A stretch of DNA of 64,000 nucleotides, from contig PHBY01000012.1 in the NCBI GenBank assembly GCA_002840735.1, forward strand, positions 55,012 to 119,011, in the 5' to 3' direction. The notes beneath the pieces were generated by a model, which did no database searches, was not told the DNA's origin, and saw nothing but the letters and a program-made list of their open reading frames with translations. Both the position numbers and the translations under genes were made by a program. This DNA is from Chloroflexi bacterium HGW-Chloroflexi-2 (lineage in GTDB: Bacteria; Chloroflexota; Anaerolineae; Anaerolineales; Anaerolineaceae). Below, in pieces: positions 17,501 to 24,826 of this stretch (the first letter of the stretch is position 1; every line of letters starts with the position of its first letter).

Positions 17501-20361
17501 TTGGAATATCGGGGGATTATCCTATTATACTGGTTGAGGTTGAGGATCCCAAACAGATAGAACTGGTTCACGAGGTTTTACAGGTTCATGAATTTTTACG
17601 AAGACGGGGATTGATGGTGGATGTTGTTATTCTCAATCATCAACAAACCGATTATGGTGCAGAATTAAGTGGGATGCTCTATCGCCTGGTTAACCGCTTA
17701 CAAAGAGAGCAATGGTTGAATCAGCGTGGTGGAATTTTTATCCTTTATGCAGACCAGATTAAATTGGAAGAGCGTAATCTGCTGCATACCGCTGGACGGT
17801 TCTTTGTCCAGGGAAAGCTTGGATCACTTTCTTCTCAGATGCCAGGGTATTCAACATTTGTACATCACTTACCGGAATTTATTCCTTCCAGAACTACCGA
17901 AGAAATAACCATAATAAATGATCAAAAACAACTCAAGAGCAAAGAATCCTTGCAGTTTTTTAACGGTTATGGTGGCTTTAGCAAAGATGGGCGTGAATAT
18001 ATAATCGAGTTACCTCCTGGTGAGTTTACCCCTGCCCCCTGGGTGAATGTAATCGGATATCAAAACTTCGGTTTTATGGTCAGCGAAACCGGGAGCCAGA
18101 GTACCTGGGCTGAGAACAGCGGAGAAAATCGATTAACACCCTGGTCTAATGATCCGGCTTGTGATCCATCTGGTGAAGTTCTATACTTGCGTGATGAGGA
18201 AACAGGTGCTGTATGGACACCAACACCATTACCAGCGGGAGCAAACGAACCCTATCGTGTAACACATAGTGCAGGATATACCATTTTTGAACACAACTCT
18301 CATGGACTCGACCAGCGTATGACACTTTTTGCAAGCCCTGAAGACCCGGTAAAAATTATTCACTTACGAGTAGAAAATAATTCTACCGGTACCCGTCGGA
18401 TTACTGCTACCCAATACATCGAATGGGCATTAGGAAAAACTCATGCCGCATCCATGCCTTATATCATTCCTGAGTATGAGGCAGCAACAGCCAGTTTGAT
18501 GGCTACGAACCCTTTCAACACTGAATTTGGTGAACGAACTGCTTTCCTCATTGCCAGTAAACAGATCCATGGGTTAACTGCTGACCGAACTGAATTTATA
18601 GGACGTGGTGGAACCTTAGCATCTCCGTCCGCTTTGAAACGCATCGGATTAGAATCTCGTCTTACACCAGGAGAAGACCCTTGCGCAGTCCTTCAGGTGC
18701 ATCTTGATCTACTACCTGGGGCGGTTGAAGAAATTTACTTTGTATTGGGACAGGGGAGAAACAGGGATCAGTCGCTTGAACTTGCCAGGAAGTACCATGA
18801 TCCTCTTAACGTTGAATTTGCTTTGGAACGCACGCATCTATTTTGGAATCAATTGCTTGGTAAATTGCAGGTGCACACCCCTGACCCGGCTACTGACCTC
18901 ATCCTCAATCACTGGATGCTTTACCAGAGCCTTTCCTGCCGTATTTGGGGCCGTTCAGCGTTCTATCAATCCAGCGGAGCTTTTGGCTTTCGTGATCAGC
19001 TTCAGGATGTATTGGCTCTTTTGGCAATAGACCCGAGGATTGCGCGCGATCAGATATTAAATGCTGCGCGACACCAATTCGTCGAAGGTGATGTTCTGCA
19101 TTGGTGGCACCCACCTTCCGGTCGGGGTGTGAGAACGCGCATCTCAGATGATTTGCTTTGGCTTCCTTACGTCACAGCAAAATATGTTGAAATCACCGGT
19201 GATATGAGCATTCTCCAGGAACAAATTCCGTTTTTGGAGGGACAACCATTGAATCAAGGCGAGAATGAACGTTACGGTGAATTTCTACAAACAAATGATA
19301 CGCATCCTTTGATTGAGCATTGCCACCGGGCAATTGTAAAAGGTGCCACTCGCGGGGTACACGGATTGCCTTTGATTGGTTCTGGTGATTGGAATGACGG
19401 CATGAACAGGGTTGGAGAAGAAGGAAAGGGCGAGAGTATCTGGCTGGCATGGTTTTTGTGTGATGTCCTTGAAAGCTTTGCAGATCTGTGTGACAGTCTG
19501 GGAGAGTATGAAACAGCGATCAATTATCGAGCCCGTTCCAAAGAATATGCCACCGCAGTGGAGCAATTTGCCTGGGATGGTGATTGGTACCGTCGTGCTT
19601 ATTATGATGACGGAACCCCGCTGGGCTCGATTCTGGAACCGGAATGCCAGATCGATTCAATTGCTCAATCTTGGTCTGTACTGAGTGGAGCAGGCAACCC
19701 AGACCGCAGCCGTCAGGCTATGCAATCGGTTCTGGAAAGATTGATTCACCCTCAAGAACGCTTATCTTTACTTTTTACACCACCATTTAATAATACAGAG
19801 CACGATCCGGGCTATATCAAAGGTTACCTTCCAGGGATTCGCGAGAATGGTGGACAGTATTCACACGCAGCCACCTGGACAGCCTGGGCTTTTGCTAATC
19901 TGAAGGATGGAAGACAGGCTGGCGAACTCTTCGATCTGCTCAATCCCATTAATATGTCTGACACAAAGGAAAAGGTGTCAAACTATCGGGTTGAACCTTA
20001 TGTGATTTGTGCCGATATCTACAGTCAACCTCCCCATCGTGGTCGAGGTGGTTGGACCTGGTACACAGGTTCCGCTGCCTGGATGTACCGCCTTGGGCTT
20101 GAAGGCATCCTGGGCTTCAAGAAAACCGGTAACTCCCTGCGAATCGATCCGGTTATTCCACCGGACTGGGATGGATTTGAGATTCGTTATCAATTCGGGA
20201 CTGCCAGTTATTTTATCAAAGTGATCAACCCTGAGCATGTTACCCACAATGTAAAGGTAACAAAATTGGATGGAGAAATTATAGATAATAATGTCATTTC
20301 ACTTGTGGATGATGGGCAGGAACACAATGTTGAAATAAACATGGGCGCTTCAGATCTATAA
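11542..20361 (+). CDS. Cyclic beta-1,2-glucan synthase-like protein (NdvB/ChvB/Cgs type), 2939 aa
   Basis: One uninterrupted frame of 2939 residues. Membrane helices at about 370-435 are followed by a GT84/GT2-type glycosyltransferase domain with the D-x-D segment TLDADTILPNGAARRL (about 609-611) and RQQRWIRGDWQ (about 755). More membrane helices follow at about 795-965. A glycoamylase-like (GH189) domain occupies about 1400-1580 (SESGYYHFDGNQNYQY, YMAHHQGMILMAMAN). The C-terminal half is GH94-like: beta-sandwich regions, then an (alpha/alpha)6 barrel with GSGDWNDGMNRVGEEGKG, where the Asp near 2615 is the expected acid. In Brucella and Agrobacterium such proteins make, cyclise and trim periplasmic beta-1,2-glucans. 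Whether this one synthesises or degrades a glucan here is inference. The start lies two bases after the universal stress gene, with GGGAG upstream. Confidence 0.92.
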   Translation: MLNKSNNEEREQNDSFSEDSTSFVTEQLNESDSKLVKSYQNARVFTSKPGRKAVLGEDEIKLYSAWLEKAHTYFRETTNKGNSLTFASEWMLDNYYIITRTFQQISQDIPTSFYNQLPKLIDDSLKDLPRIYVFVCASLSSQNYLLNLEDMKASLIKVQENVTLTMGELWAFPIFLRYRLIQILAHVLVSVIQPENLPDLPILFTVPDGKNEPVSTINATSGDSSVSGIVANIILSLRNISEQDWNDFFESISQVEQILRQDPAGIYPIMDFKTRDMYRKEIELLSFSSGLEEKDISEIILNLASEYDKNEKEFTGISSNGIKFESPPFNLEQHVGHYLLGDSRPVLETKIGYHPNFKTAFKRWVMKHASTLYLGSILLIAFAVWLVILLVIFQTVNFQVVISLQKVSVLILLILLLVPIFNMSANLINWLITLVIKPHILPKLLFKEEIPEPFRTLVVIPAMITSRQEVQDLLRQLEMQYLRNPETGLIFALLTDFPDAASEILPEDEELIGYAAAVIEELNKKYNHSKNDDLTQSPDTDGKQLFYFLHRKRIWNPSEGCWMGWERKRGKLHELNLLLRGNQDVSFINVNPGSKLSDGLQNIRFVITLDADTILPNGAARRLVGTLAHPLNRARFDEKSGRVISGYTILQPRMEIHPRSSDYSWFTRIFAGDTGLDLYTRAVSDVYQDLFGEGIFVGKGIYDLDAFEKSTLNRIPENSVLSHDLLEGIMGRAGLVTDITLIENYPPNYYVQVKRQQRWIRGDWQLLPWLIQPGKYRIKFSAINRWKMFDNLNRSLLAPALILIYVLGIIFMPDLNVLWATVILLSLGIPLITSLARSTFQTLAGETIELAFQPLKRTLMRWLLALAFLPYEAYNALDAILTTLFRLLISRRDLLQWTTAAQTAHLFGLEMYRKTTWFRMMASAVGTLALIGLTVGYQYFIRGWAIPGLLIASPILLLWMLSPLLALWISHPIKSQTTPLSDEQSRLFRQLARRTWGFFERFVGPVDHWLPPDHFQETPIGIIAHRTSPSNIGLLLTSTLAAYDLGYLDQIELATRLTTTIDTLNQLERFRGHFLNWYDTQTLKPLNPRYVSTVDSGNLAASLIIITQACKKTPRDRIFRWAHWQGYLDTISNLTRTLNAMRNKKYDQFIEKIIHQIEQMEEEIWHLKTEPNRWYELYLNVNGKFWPDLSNQLIELIDAGRSSFSLDAMRNLQEVATQVTRHHQVIKRTITELVPWIPLFNQIPEFFKENQLLDEVQKLQKKLPYNPNLYKINVFVRNGLCDTDELRNKVKEIHSSQNSPEDAFLVRAALDWLDTLEQALVQAEEKAEALIKSFSEISNRAEIFVEDMDFKFLYHPQRRIFHIGLNLDVGELDKNYYDLLASEARIASIIALAKGDVPQSHWLHLGRPLTRVEGRVVLLSWSATMFEYLMPALFMLSYPGTLLSESAYGAVLHQIAYGKAKGVPWGISESGYYHFDGNQNYQYRAFGVPGLGFKRGLSDDLVVAPYASMIAVGYNPQAVAQNLVNLMEHEGMGLYGLYEAIDFTTHRLLVGEPSAVVHEYMAHHQGMILMAMANYFNKNIMVYRMHNDPRIQSVELLLQEQVSQSLELQKPFAEEVKGIQRSSETIVEVNPWNVPVHTSIPQINLLSNGYYRVIISNMGGGYSSWRDLDLTRWQADGVQDSWGTWIYIQNRGSSENSEDSFAQGKIWSAGYQPISNEKSNMQVTYFAHKAVFNRVEENITSTMEITICPNDPVEIRLIRLHNTDTKLHQLRLTTYGEVILTKQNVDNQHSAFNKLFIETEFLPELNLQIFTRRQRSNEEPPVFMGHMVVVNKNGKPNNNEHTVYHEADRNRFIGRGRSIHNPEALTSDQYLTGSSGSTLDPILSLGIEIDVNPHDSTEMAFLTFAGDSRESILSLANRYSNWVLVENSFIEANSAGQVWLGKHNYNSELFTNTMQIFSALLYPSRSARTSPEIIAANKLGQSGLWRFGISGDYPIILVEVEDPKQIELVHEVLQVHEFLRRRGLMVDVVILNHQQTDYGAELSGMLYRLVNRLQREQWLNQRGGIFILYADQIKLEERNLLHTAGRFFVQGKLGSLSSQMPGYSTFVHHLPEFIPSRTTEEITIINDQKQLKSKESLQFFNGYGGFSKDGREYIIELPPGEFTPAPWVNVIGYQNFGFMVSETGSQSTWAENSGENRLTPWSNDPACDPSGEVLYLRDEETGAVWTPTPLPAGANEPYRVTHSAGYTIFEHNSHGLDQRMTLFASPEDPVKIIHLRVENNSTGTRRITATQYIEWALGKTHAASMPYIIPEYEAATASLMATNPFNTEFGERTAFLIASKQIHGLTADRTEFIGRGGTLASPSALKRIGLESRLTPGEDPCAVLQVHLDLLPGAVEEIYFVLGQGRNRDQSLELARKYHDPLNVEFALERTHLFWNQLLGKLQVHTPDPATDLILNHWMLYQSLSCRIWGRSAFYQSSGAFGFRDQLQDVLALLAIDPRIARDQILNAARHQFVEGDVLHWWHPPSGRGVRTRISDDLLWLPYVTAKYVEITGDMSILQEQIPFLEGQPLNQGENERYGEFLQTNDTHPLIEHCHRAIVKGATRGVHGLPLIGSGDWNDGMNRVGEEGKGESIWLAWFLCDVLESFADLCDSLGEYETAINYRARSKEYATAVEQFAWDGDWYRRAYYDDGTPLGSILEPECQIDSIAQSWSVLSGAGNPDRSRQAMQSVLERLIHPQERLSLLFTPPFNNTEHDPGYIKGYLPGIRENGGQYSHAATWTAWAFANLKDGRQAGELFDLLNPINMSDTKEKVSNYRVEPYVICADIYSQPPHRGRGGWTWYTGSAAWMYRLGLEGILGFKKTGNSLRIDPVIPPDWDGFEIRYQFGTASYFIKVINPEHVTHNVKVTKLDGEIIDNNVISLVDDGQEHNVEINMGASDL

Positions 20362-20562
20362 GATCTACCAAATATAGTTTCCAGGAAATGTTCATGATTA
20401 AAATGCTTTTCTCATTTCTAGAATTTACCTATCGCGTGGCACATCATTGCATGATTCAATGCTAGATTACAGGAAGAACCGATACGTAAAGTGGGATATC
20501 GAAAAACCTCCCATGACAGATATCCTTACAGAAAAACACCGGCATAACAACAAGAGAGTCAC

Positions 20563-21382
20563 ATGAAGGGTGTACATGGCAAAATTCTGGTGGTGGATCT
20601 AAAACAGCAGCCAGCAGTATCAAATCGAAGAATTACCGGAAGAGGTCTATCGCCGTTACCTGGGCGGGTATGGACAGCATCGCCGCCGGTACCACGGTGG
20701 CGTATGTGCTCGATGGGGGTTGAAGGAGGCTTTTTCAAGCAGGAAGATATCGTCTGTCAGGACTACTGCCCACTTGCGCCTGACAAAAAGCTGGGGTATG
20801 TCCTTTGTGGCCGATCCGACACCTGGCCGGCACACGGACTCCAATTATGATATGGGTCAATTAGGCATGTCGGATTTTTTCCCTGATTTGAAACCGTTGA
20901 TTGAGATCGCTAAAGATCCCTACCAACAGGGAAAATCCTCAGTCGTACCGGTCAAACTGCATCAGGTGATGGAGAGCATGGGGTTGTGCTTGTTCTCTTA
21001 TTTCTTCAGTGATTATCGCATGCTGGAAATGCTGGCAGAGGTCACCGGTTGGGAGATGACTGCTGAGAAAAATTTTGAAATTGGGGGCAGAATTCAGACC
21101 ATTCGTCAGATGTTCAATGCCTGTGAGGGAGCCATCCGGCATGAGATCACCCCACGAGCAGTCGGTAATCCACCGCAGCAAAAAGGTCCGCTGGCAGGTA
21201 AAACGATTGACGTTGCCACCATGGCACGAGGCTACTATGACGGTATGGGTTTCCAATCCGATGGTATTACCACCGCAGAGATTTTAAAATCGTATGGTCT
21301 GGATGAGATGATCCCCGATCTGGCGATTTGCACAAGGACACACAAACCTATCGTAAATGATTACAATATGCGAACGGATTAA
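20563..21382 (+). pseudogene. Decayed aldehyde:ferredoxin oxidoreductase
   Basis: The N-terminus MKGVHGKILVVDL matches tungsten aldehyde:ferredoxin oxidoreductases. The next family segment, EELPEEVYRRYLGGYG, is in another frame. A third frame carries MDSIAAGTTVAYVLDGG, which belongs to the middle of the family. The last frame (20720-21382) holds PTPGRHTDSNYD and a C-terminal region ending HKPIVNDYNMRTD. Together only about 270 codons of the usual 600 remain, in three frames with internal deletions. The tungstopterin and Fe-S ligands are mostly lost. No functional product is expected. Confidence 0.8.
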
Positions 21383-21552
21383 CAAAAGTCAAAACAAGTG
21401 CGTAAGGTGCTGATTTCTGATTCGTAGCGCAAATACTCTTTAAACATTCCTGTATAATTTAAGTATGTGGGGTTCCTAATCCCGCTAAAATTGGATCTTC
21501 CGGTAAGAGAACCAGCAGTTGATCCAGTTTAATTCAGCCTGAAGGATGACCT

Positions 21553-23904
21553 TTGACACTCGATATCGCTCTGACCTTTGGTGTTTTACTACTGGCCATT
21601 ATATTCTTTATTACTGAGATTCTGCGTCCCGACCTGGTGGCTTTGATTGTGCTGGTATTGCTGGTAGTCTTCGGACTGGTGTCCCCGGGGGATGCCCTGG
21701 CAGGGTTTTCCAACCCGGCCGTGGTGGCCATCTGGGCAATGTTCATCCTTTCATCTGGGCTGGCTCGCACCGGAGTGGCTTCGAACCTCGGGAATCTGGT
21801 CATGCGCGTGGCAGGTGAAACCGAGCGGCGCCTGCTGACCGTACTGATGTCCAGTACGGCGCTTCTTTCTGCCTTTATGAACAATATTGGTGTGGCAGCC
21901 ATGTTTCTGCCGGTCACCATTGACATAGCCAGGCGCACGAAACGGGTGGCTTCACGGCTTTTGATCCCGATGGCATATGGATCATTATTGGGTGGCATGC
22001 TGGTATTGTTTGGCACCTCCTCCAACCTGGTGGTCAGTGGCTTTGTAGAAAACACTGGACTACCGCCATTGGGAATATTTTATTTCACCCCCATTGGTGT
22101 GGCGATTTTTCTGGTGGTCGTGATCTATATCAACCTCATTGGTCACCGCTTTCTGCCACAGCGCCAATCTCCGCAACCAGTTTCTCCCACACAGATACCC
22201 CCCGCTCAGGATTTGCAAAATTTGTATGGTCTGGAAGAACGCCTGGCGATGTTGGTGCTACCTGACGACACTTTGCTGGCTGGCAAGACCCTGGCGGAAT
22301 CGCGCATCAGCAAGGCGTTGGGATTAAACATTCTTTCGGTGAAACGAAAAGATGGCAAACGACAGGCACCCGACGCCCATCTGGAACTGGAGGGCGGTGA
22401 TCAGTTACTGGTACTGGGTCGTTTGGATCAGATCGAAAAAATCATCCGTTCTCCCATGTTTACAGTTGAAACAGAAGTTCCTACCATCTCCCGCCTGCTT
22501 TCAGAGAACATTGGTCTGGCAGAGATTCAAATCTCGGATACATCAGAGTTTGTAGGTAAAACCCTGGTGAGTGCTGGTTTTCGCCAGAAATTTGGGGTTA
22601 ATGTGCTCGCCAATCGGCGGCGAGATTTAATCCGCCGCACGAATTTGCAAAATATGGAACTGGAAACCGGTGATGTATTGCTCATCGAAGGGCAATTCGA
22701 TAATCTGGCGGCACTCTCAGATCAACCCGGTTACCGCATTTTGAGTCTGGAAGAGCTGGGTGATTATCATCTGGAGGATCGCCTGTCATTTATCGATATT
22801 CCTGAAGGTTCTGCATTGGCAGGTCAAACCCTGACAGAAGCCAAACTGGGTTCGGCATATGGAATCACCGTGCTGGATATCATTCGTGTTGGTCGGGAAT
22901 TTCTTTTTCCAGAGCCAGATATGCGCCTGGAAGTGGGTGATCAGTTGATCGTCTCAGGCCATCCTACTGATATTGAAGTATTGAATGGATTACAAAAGAT
23001 TCAAGTCGAAAAAGACGTAAAATTTAATCTACGTGATATGGAGAATGGTTCGCTCTCTTTTGTCGAAGTAATTCTGTCCCCCTATACATCATTGGTGGGT
23101 AAAACCCTTAAACAAATCAGGTTCCGTGAGAAATATAACGTTTCCGTGCTGGCGATCTGGCATGGGGATCGTCCCTATCGCACCGGGCTTCAGGATTTAC
23201 CGCTGCAATATGGCGATGCCTTTCTGTGTTACGGTCCCCGTGCAGGTTTTGAGTTACTGGCAAAGGAACGTGATTATATTGTTCTACGGCAGGACGTGCA
23301 GGAAAAACCGCGCCTGAAGAAAGCACCTATCGCCGGGTTAATCATGTTGGCGGTGGTGGCAGTTGTGATTGTAGGTTGGCTGCCCATCTCCATTGCTGCG
23401 ATTGCCGGGTCAGCGATGATGGTGTTGACCGGCTGCCTGACCATGGAGGAAGCACATAAGTCCATTGATTGGAAGTCGATCTTCCTGATTGCAGCCATGA
23501 TGCCGCTCGGGTTTGCCATGCGGGATAGCGGAGCAGCTCAGTACCTGGCAGATATTGTGGTGCGGACTGCCGGACCCTTTGGGAATTTTGCCATCCTGGG
23601 AGGTCTGATGACATTGACCCTGCTGATCAATCCTTTCATTCCAGCCGTGGTGAATGCCGTTATCATGACACCGATTGGGCTGGCAACAGCTGCCAGCCTG
23701 GGAGTATCGCCTTATCCCTTCGCGATGGGGATTGCCTACATGGTAGCAGCTTGCTTCATGACACCGGTCTCGCACCCGGCCAATCTGCTGGTGATGAGCC
23801 CGGGTGGCTATCGCTTCACCGACTATCTAAAGAACGGCATTCCAATTGCCATCCTGGTACTTCTGGTCAGCCTGCTGTTGATCCCGCTGATTTTTCCGTT
23901 TTAA
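21553..23904 (+). CDS. SLC13/DASS-type anion permease with four RCK_C domains
   Basis: A 783-residue protein. Hydrophobic blocks at about 1-205 and 585-783 form the permease, with the family's NNxG-type hairpin segments (MNNIGVAAMFLPV; FIPAVVNAVIMTPIG). Between them lie four TrkA-C/RCK_C modules at about 225-300, 305-390, 400-485 and 495-575, each ending in a D/GD-LLV pattern such as GGDQLLVLG and GDVLLIEG. RCK_C modules bind small ligands and gate transport. Likely substrates are dicarboxylates, sulfate or similar anions. The start is TTG with GAAGGA upstream; the nearby ATG at 546 is in another frame. Confidence 0.88.
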   Translation: MTLDIALTFGVLLLAIIFFITEILRPDLVALIVLVLLVVFGLVSPGDALAGFSNPAVVAIWAMFILSSGLARTGVASNLGNLVMRVAGETERRLLTVLMSSTALLSAFMNNIGVAAMFLPVTIDIARRTKRVASRLLIPMAYGSLLGGMLVLFGTSSNLVVSGFVENTGLPPLGIFYFTPIGVAIFLVVVIYINLIGHRFLPQRQSPQPVSPTQIPPAQDLQNLYGLEERLAMLVLPDDTLLAGKTLAESRISKALGLNILSVKRKDGKRQAPDAHLELEGGDQLLVLGRLDQIEKIIRSPMFTVETEVPTISRLLSENIGLAEIQISDTSEFVGKTLVSAGFRQKFGVNVLANRRRDLIRRTNLQNMELETGDVLLIEGQFDNLAALSDQPGYRILSLEELGDYHLEDRLSFIDIPEGSALAGQTLTEAKLGSAYGITVLDIIRVGREFLFPEPDMRLEVGDQLIVSGHPTDIEVLNGLQKIQVEKDVKFNLRDMENGSLSFVEVILSPYTSLVGKTLKQIRFREKYNVSVLAIWHGDRPYRTGLQDLPLQYGDAFLCYGPRAGFELLAKERDYIVLRQDVQEKPRLKKAPIAGLIMLAVVAVVIVGWLPISIAAIAGSAMMVLTGCLTMEEAHKSIDWKSIFLIAAMMPLGFAMRDSGAAQYLADIVVRTAGPFGNFAILGGLMTLTLLINPFIPAVVNAVIMTPIGLATAASLGVSPYPFAMGIAYMVAACFMTPVSHPANLLVMSPGGYRFTDYLKNGIPIAILVLLVSLLLIPLIFPF

Positions 23905-23923
23905 TGGGAGATCTTCCTAAAAC

Positions 23924-24301
23924 TTAAATTTTTCTTGATTTTCCTTTTTCTTCATTACCCCAAGTCCATGTGGATTCTTTATGTTTTGTTTTTATTGGTC
24001 GGGCACGCATCCTTTCTCTTCCCTTAAATCTTACTCGATCAATAGGGCGGACAGAGAAATCTGGCAGCAGGTAATTTAAGTTTTCATGTAATTTCAATGC
24101 TTTTAAAACTCGTATAAAGGTATCGAGAGAAACACCTTCACCGAGTTCTAATCGGCGAATCGTTCGAACATCAACACCAGCTTCAGCAGCTAAATGAGTC
24201 TGTGTAATATTTAATCCTAGACGACAGTTCTTCATTTGATTGCACAAATATTTTTCCATTTGTTCACTGGTTGCAAAGGAAATATCTAATTTGTTATTCA
24301 T
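23924..24301 (-). CDS. XRE-family HTH regulator, HipB-like
   Basis: A 125-residue protein. A helix-turn-helix lies at about 23-75 (CRLGLNITQTHLAAEAGVDVRTIRRLELGEGVSLDTFIRVLKAL), a pattern seen in HipB-type antitoxins. The tail of about 40 residues is basic (RVRFKGRERMRARPIKTKHK). No hipA kinase is next to it, so it may be an orphan antitoxin or a free regulator. It has no clear ribosome site. Confidence 0.75.
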   Translation of the reverse strand: MNNKLDISFATSEQMEKYLCNQMKNCRLGLNITQTHLAAEAGVDVRTIRRLELGEGVSLDTFIRVLKALKLHENLNYLLPDFSVRPIDRVRFKGRERMRARPIKTKHKESTWTWGNEEKGKSRKI

Positions 24302-24826
24302 TAGAAACCCATTTTTTCTTTATTTTTGGCTCTTTTAACAGGCAATATTTTTCATATTATAACAATTAATAACCCTTAATAGGAAATATATTACCGATTA
24401 AAGACAAATTTAATTTTTGTAAAATCGTTTTTACAAAAATTATCGAGTTGCATAGAATGACCATTTCGCAATAACTATCAAACTAAGAAAAATCTCCTTT
24501 GAAATTGCTCAAAGATTAATAAGAAGACAAGAATCCTGTAAATCCTGTAATTCACTCAGTATATCCATAAATTATATTTGCCACAAAAGATAAATTGTTA
24601 ACTACCAAATAATCCTTCCGAAGGACTCCGTAGCATGCCCCTTGGGTAAATGCGTTTTGAGGAGGAAATCCCAGTTCAGACTTTCTTTATACCACTCACC
24701 GTCTTATATCTTGTTTAGCTCCAGAAGAACCTTGTATCATTGAAGATTTTTCACTATAAATCATATATAATACAATCATTGAAATATTCGTTCCCACTTA
24801 TGGGAATTTTTGAGAAAGTTAATGGT
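24302..24826. other. Intergenic stretch without a recognised gene
   Basis: AT-rich. It contains a short direct repeat AATCCTGTAAATCCTGTAA near 24531. A GC-richer patch at about 24615-24665 includes GAAGGACTCCGTAGCATGCC and looks like a remnant of a dispersed element. An in-frame extension of the ATPase ORF back to 24740 exists but lacks a ribosome site. No promoter could be fixed with confidence. Confidence 0.4.

Noticed and set aside
21534..22055. 173-codon antisense ORF over the SLC13 gene
   Set aside because: Shadow of a real coding frame; translation is rich in Arg/Thr/Ser without motifs.
24615..24665. Possible mobile-element remnant or small RNA
   Set aside because: A GC-richer patch with no inverted repeats, promoter or second copy visible in the window.
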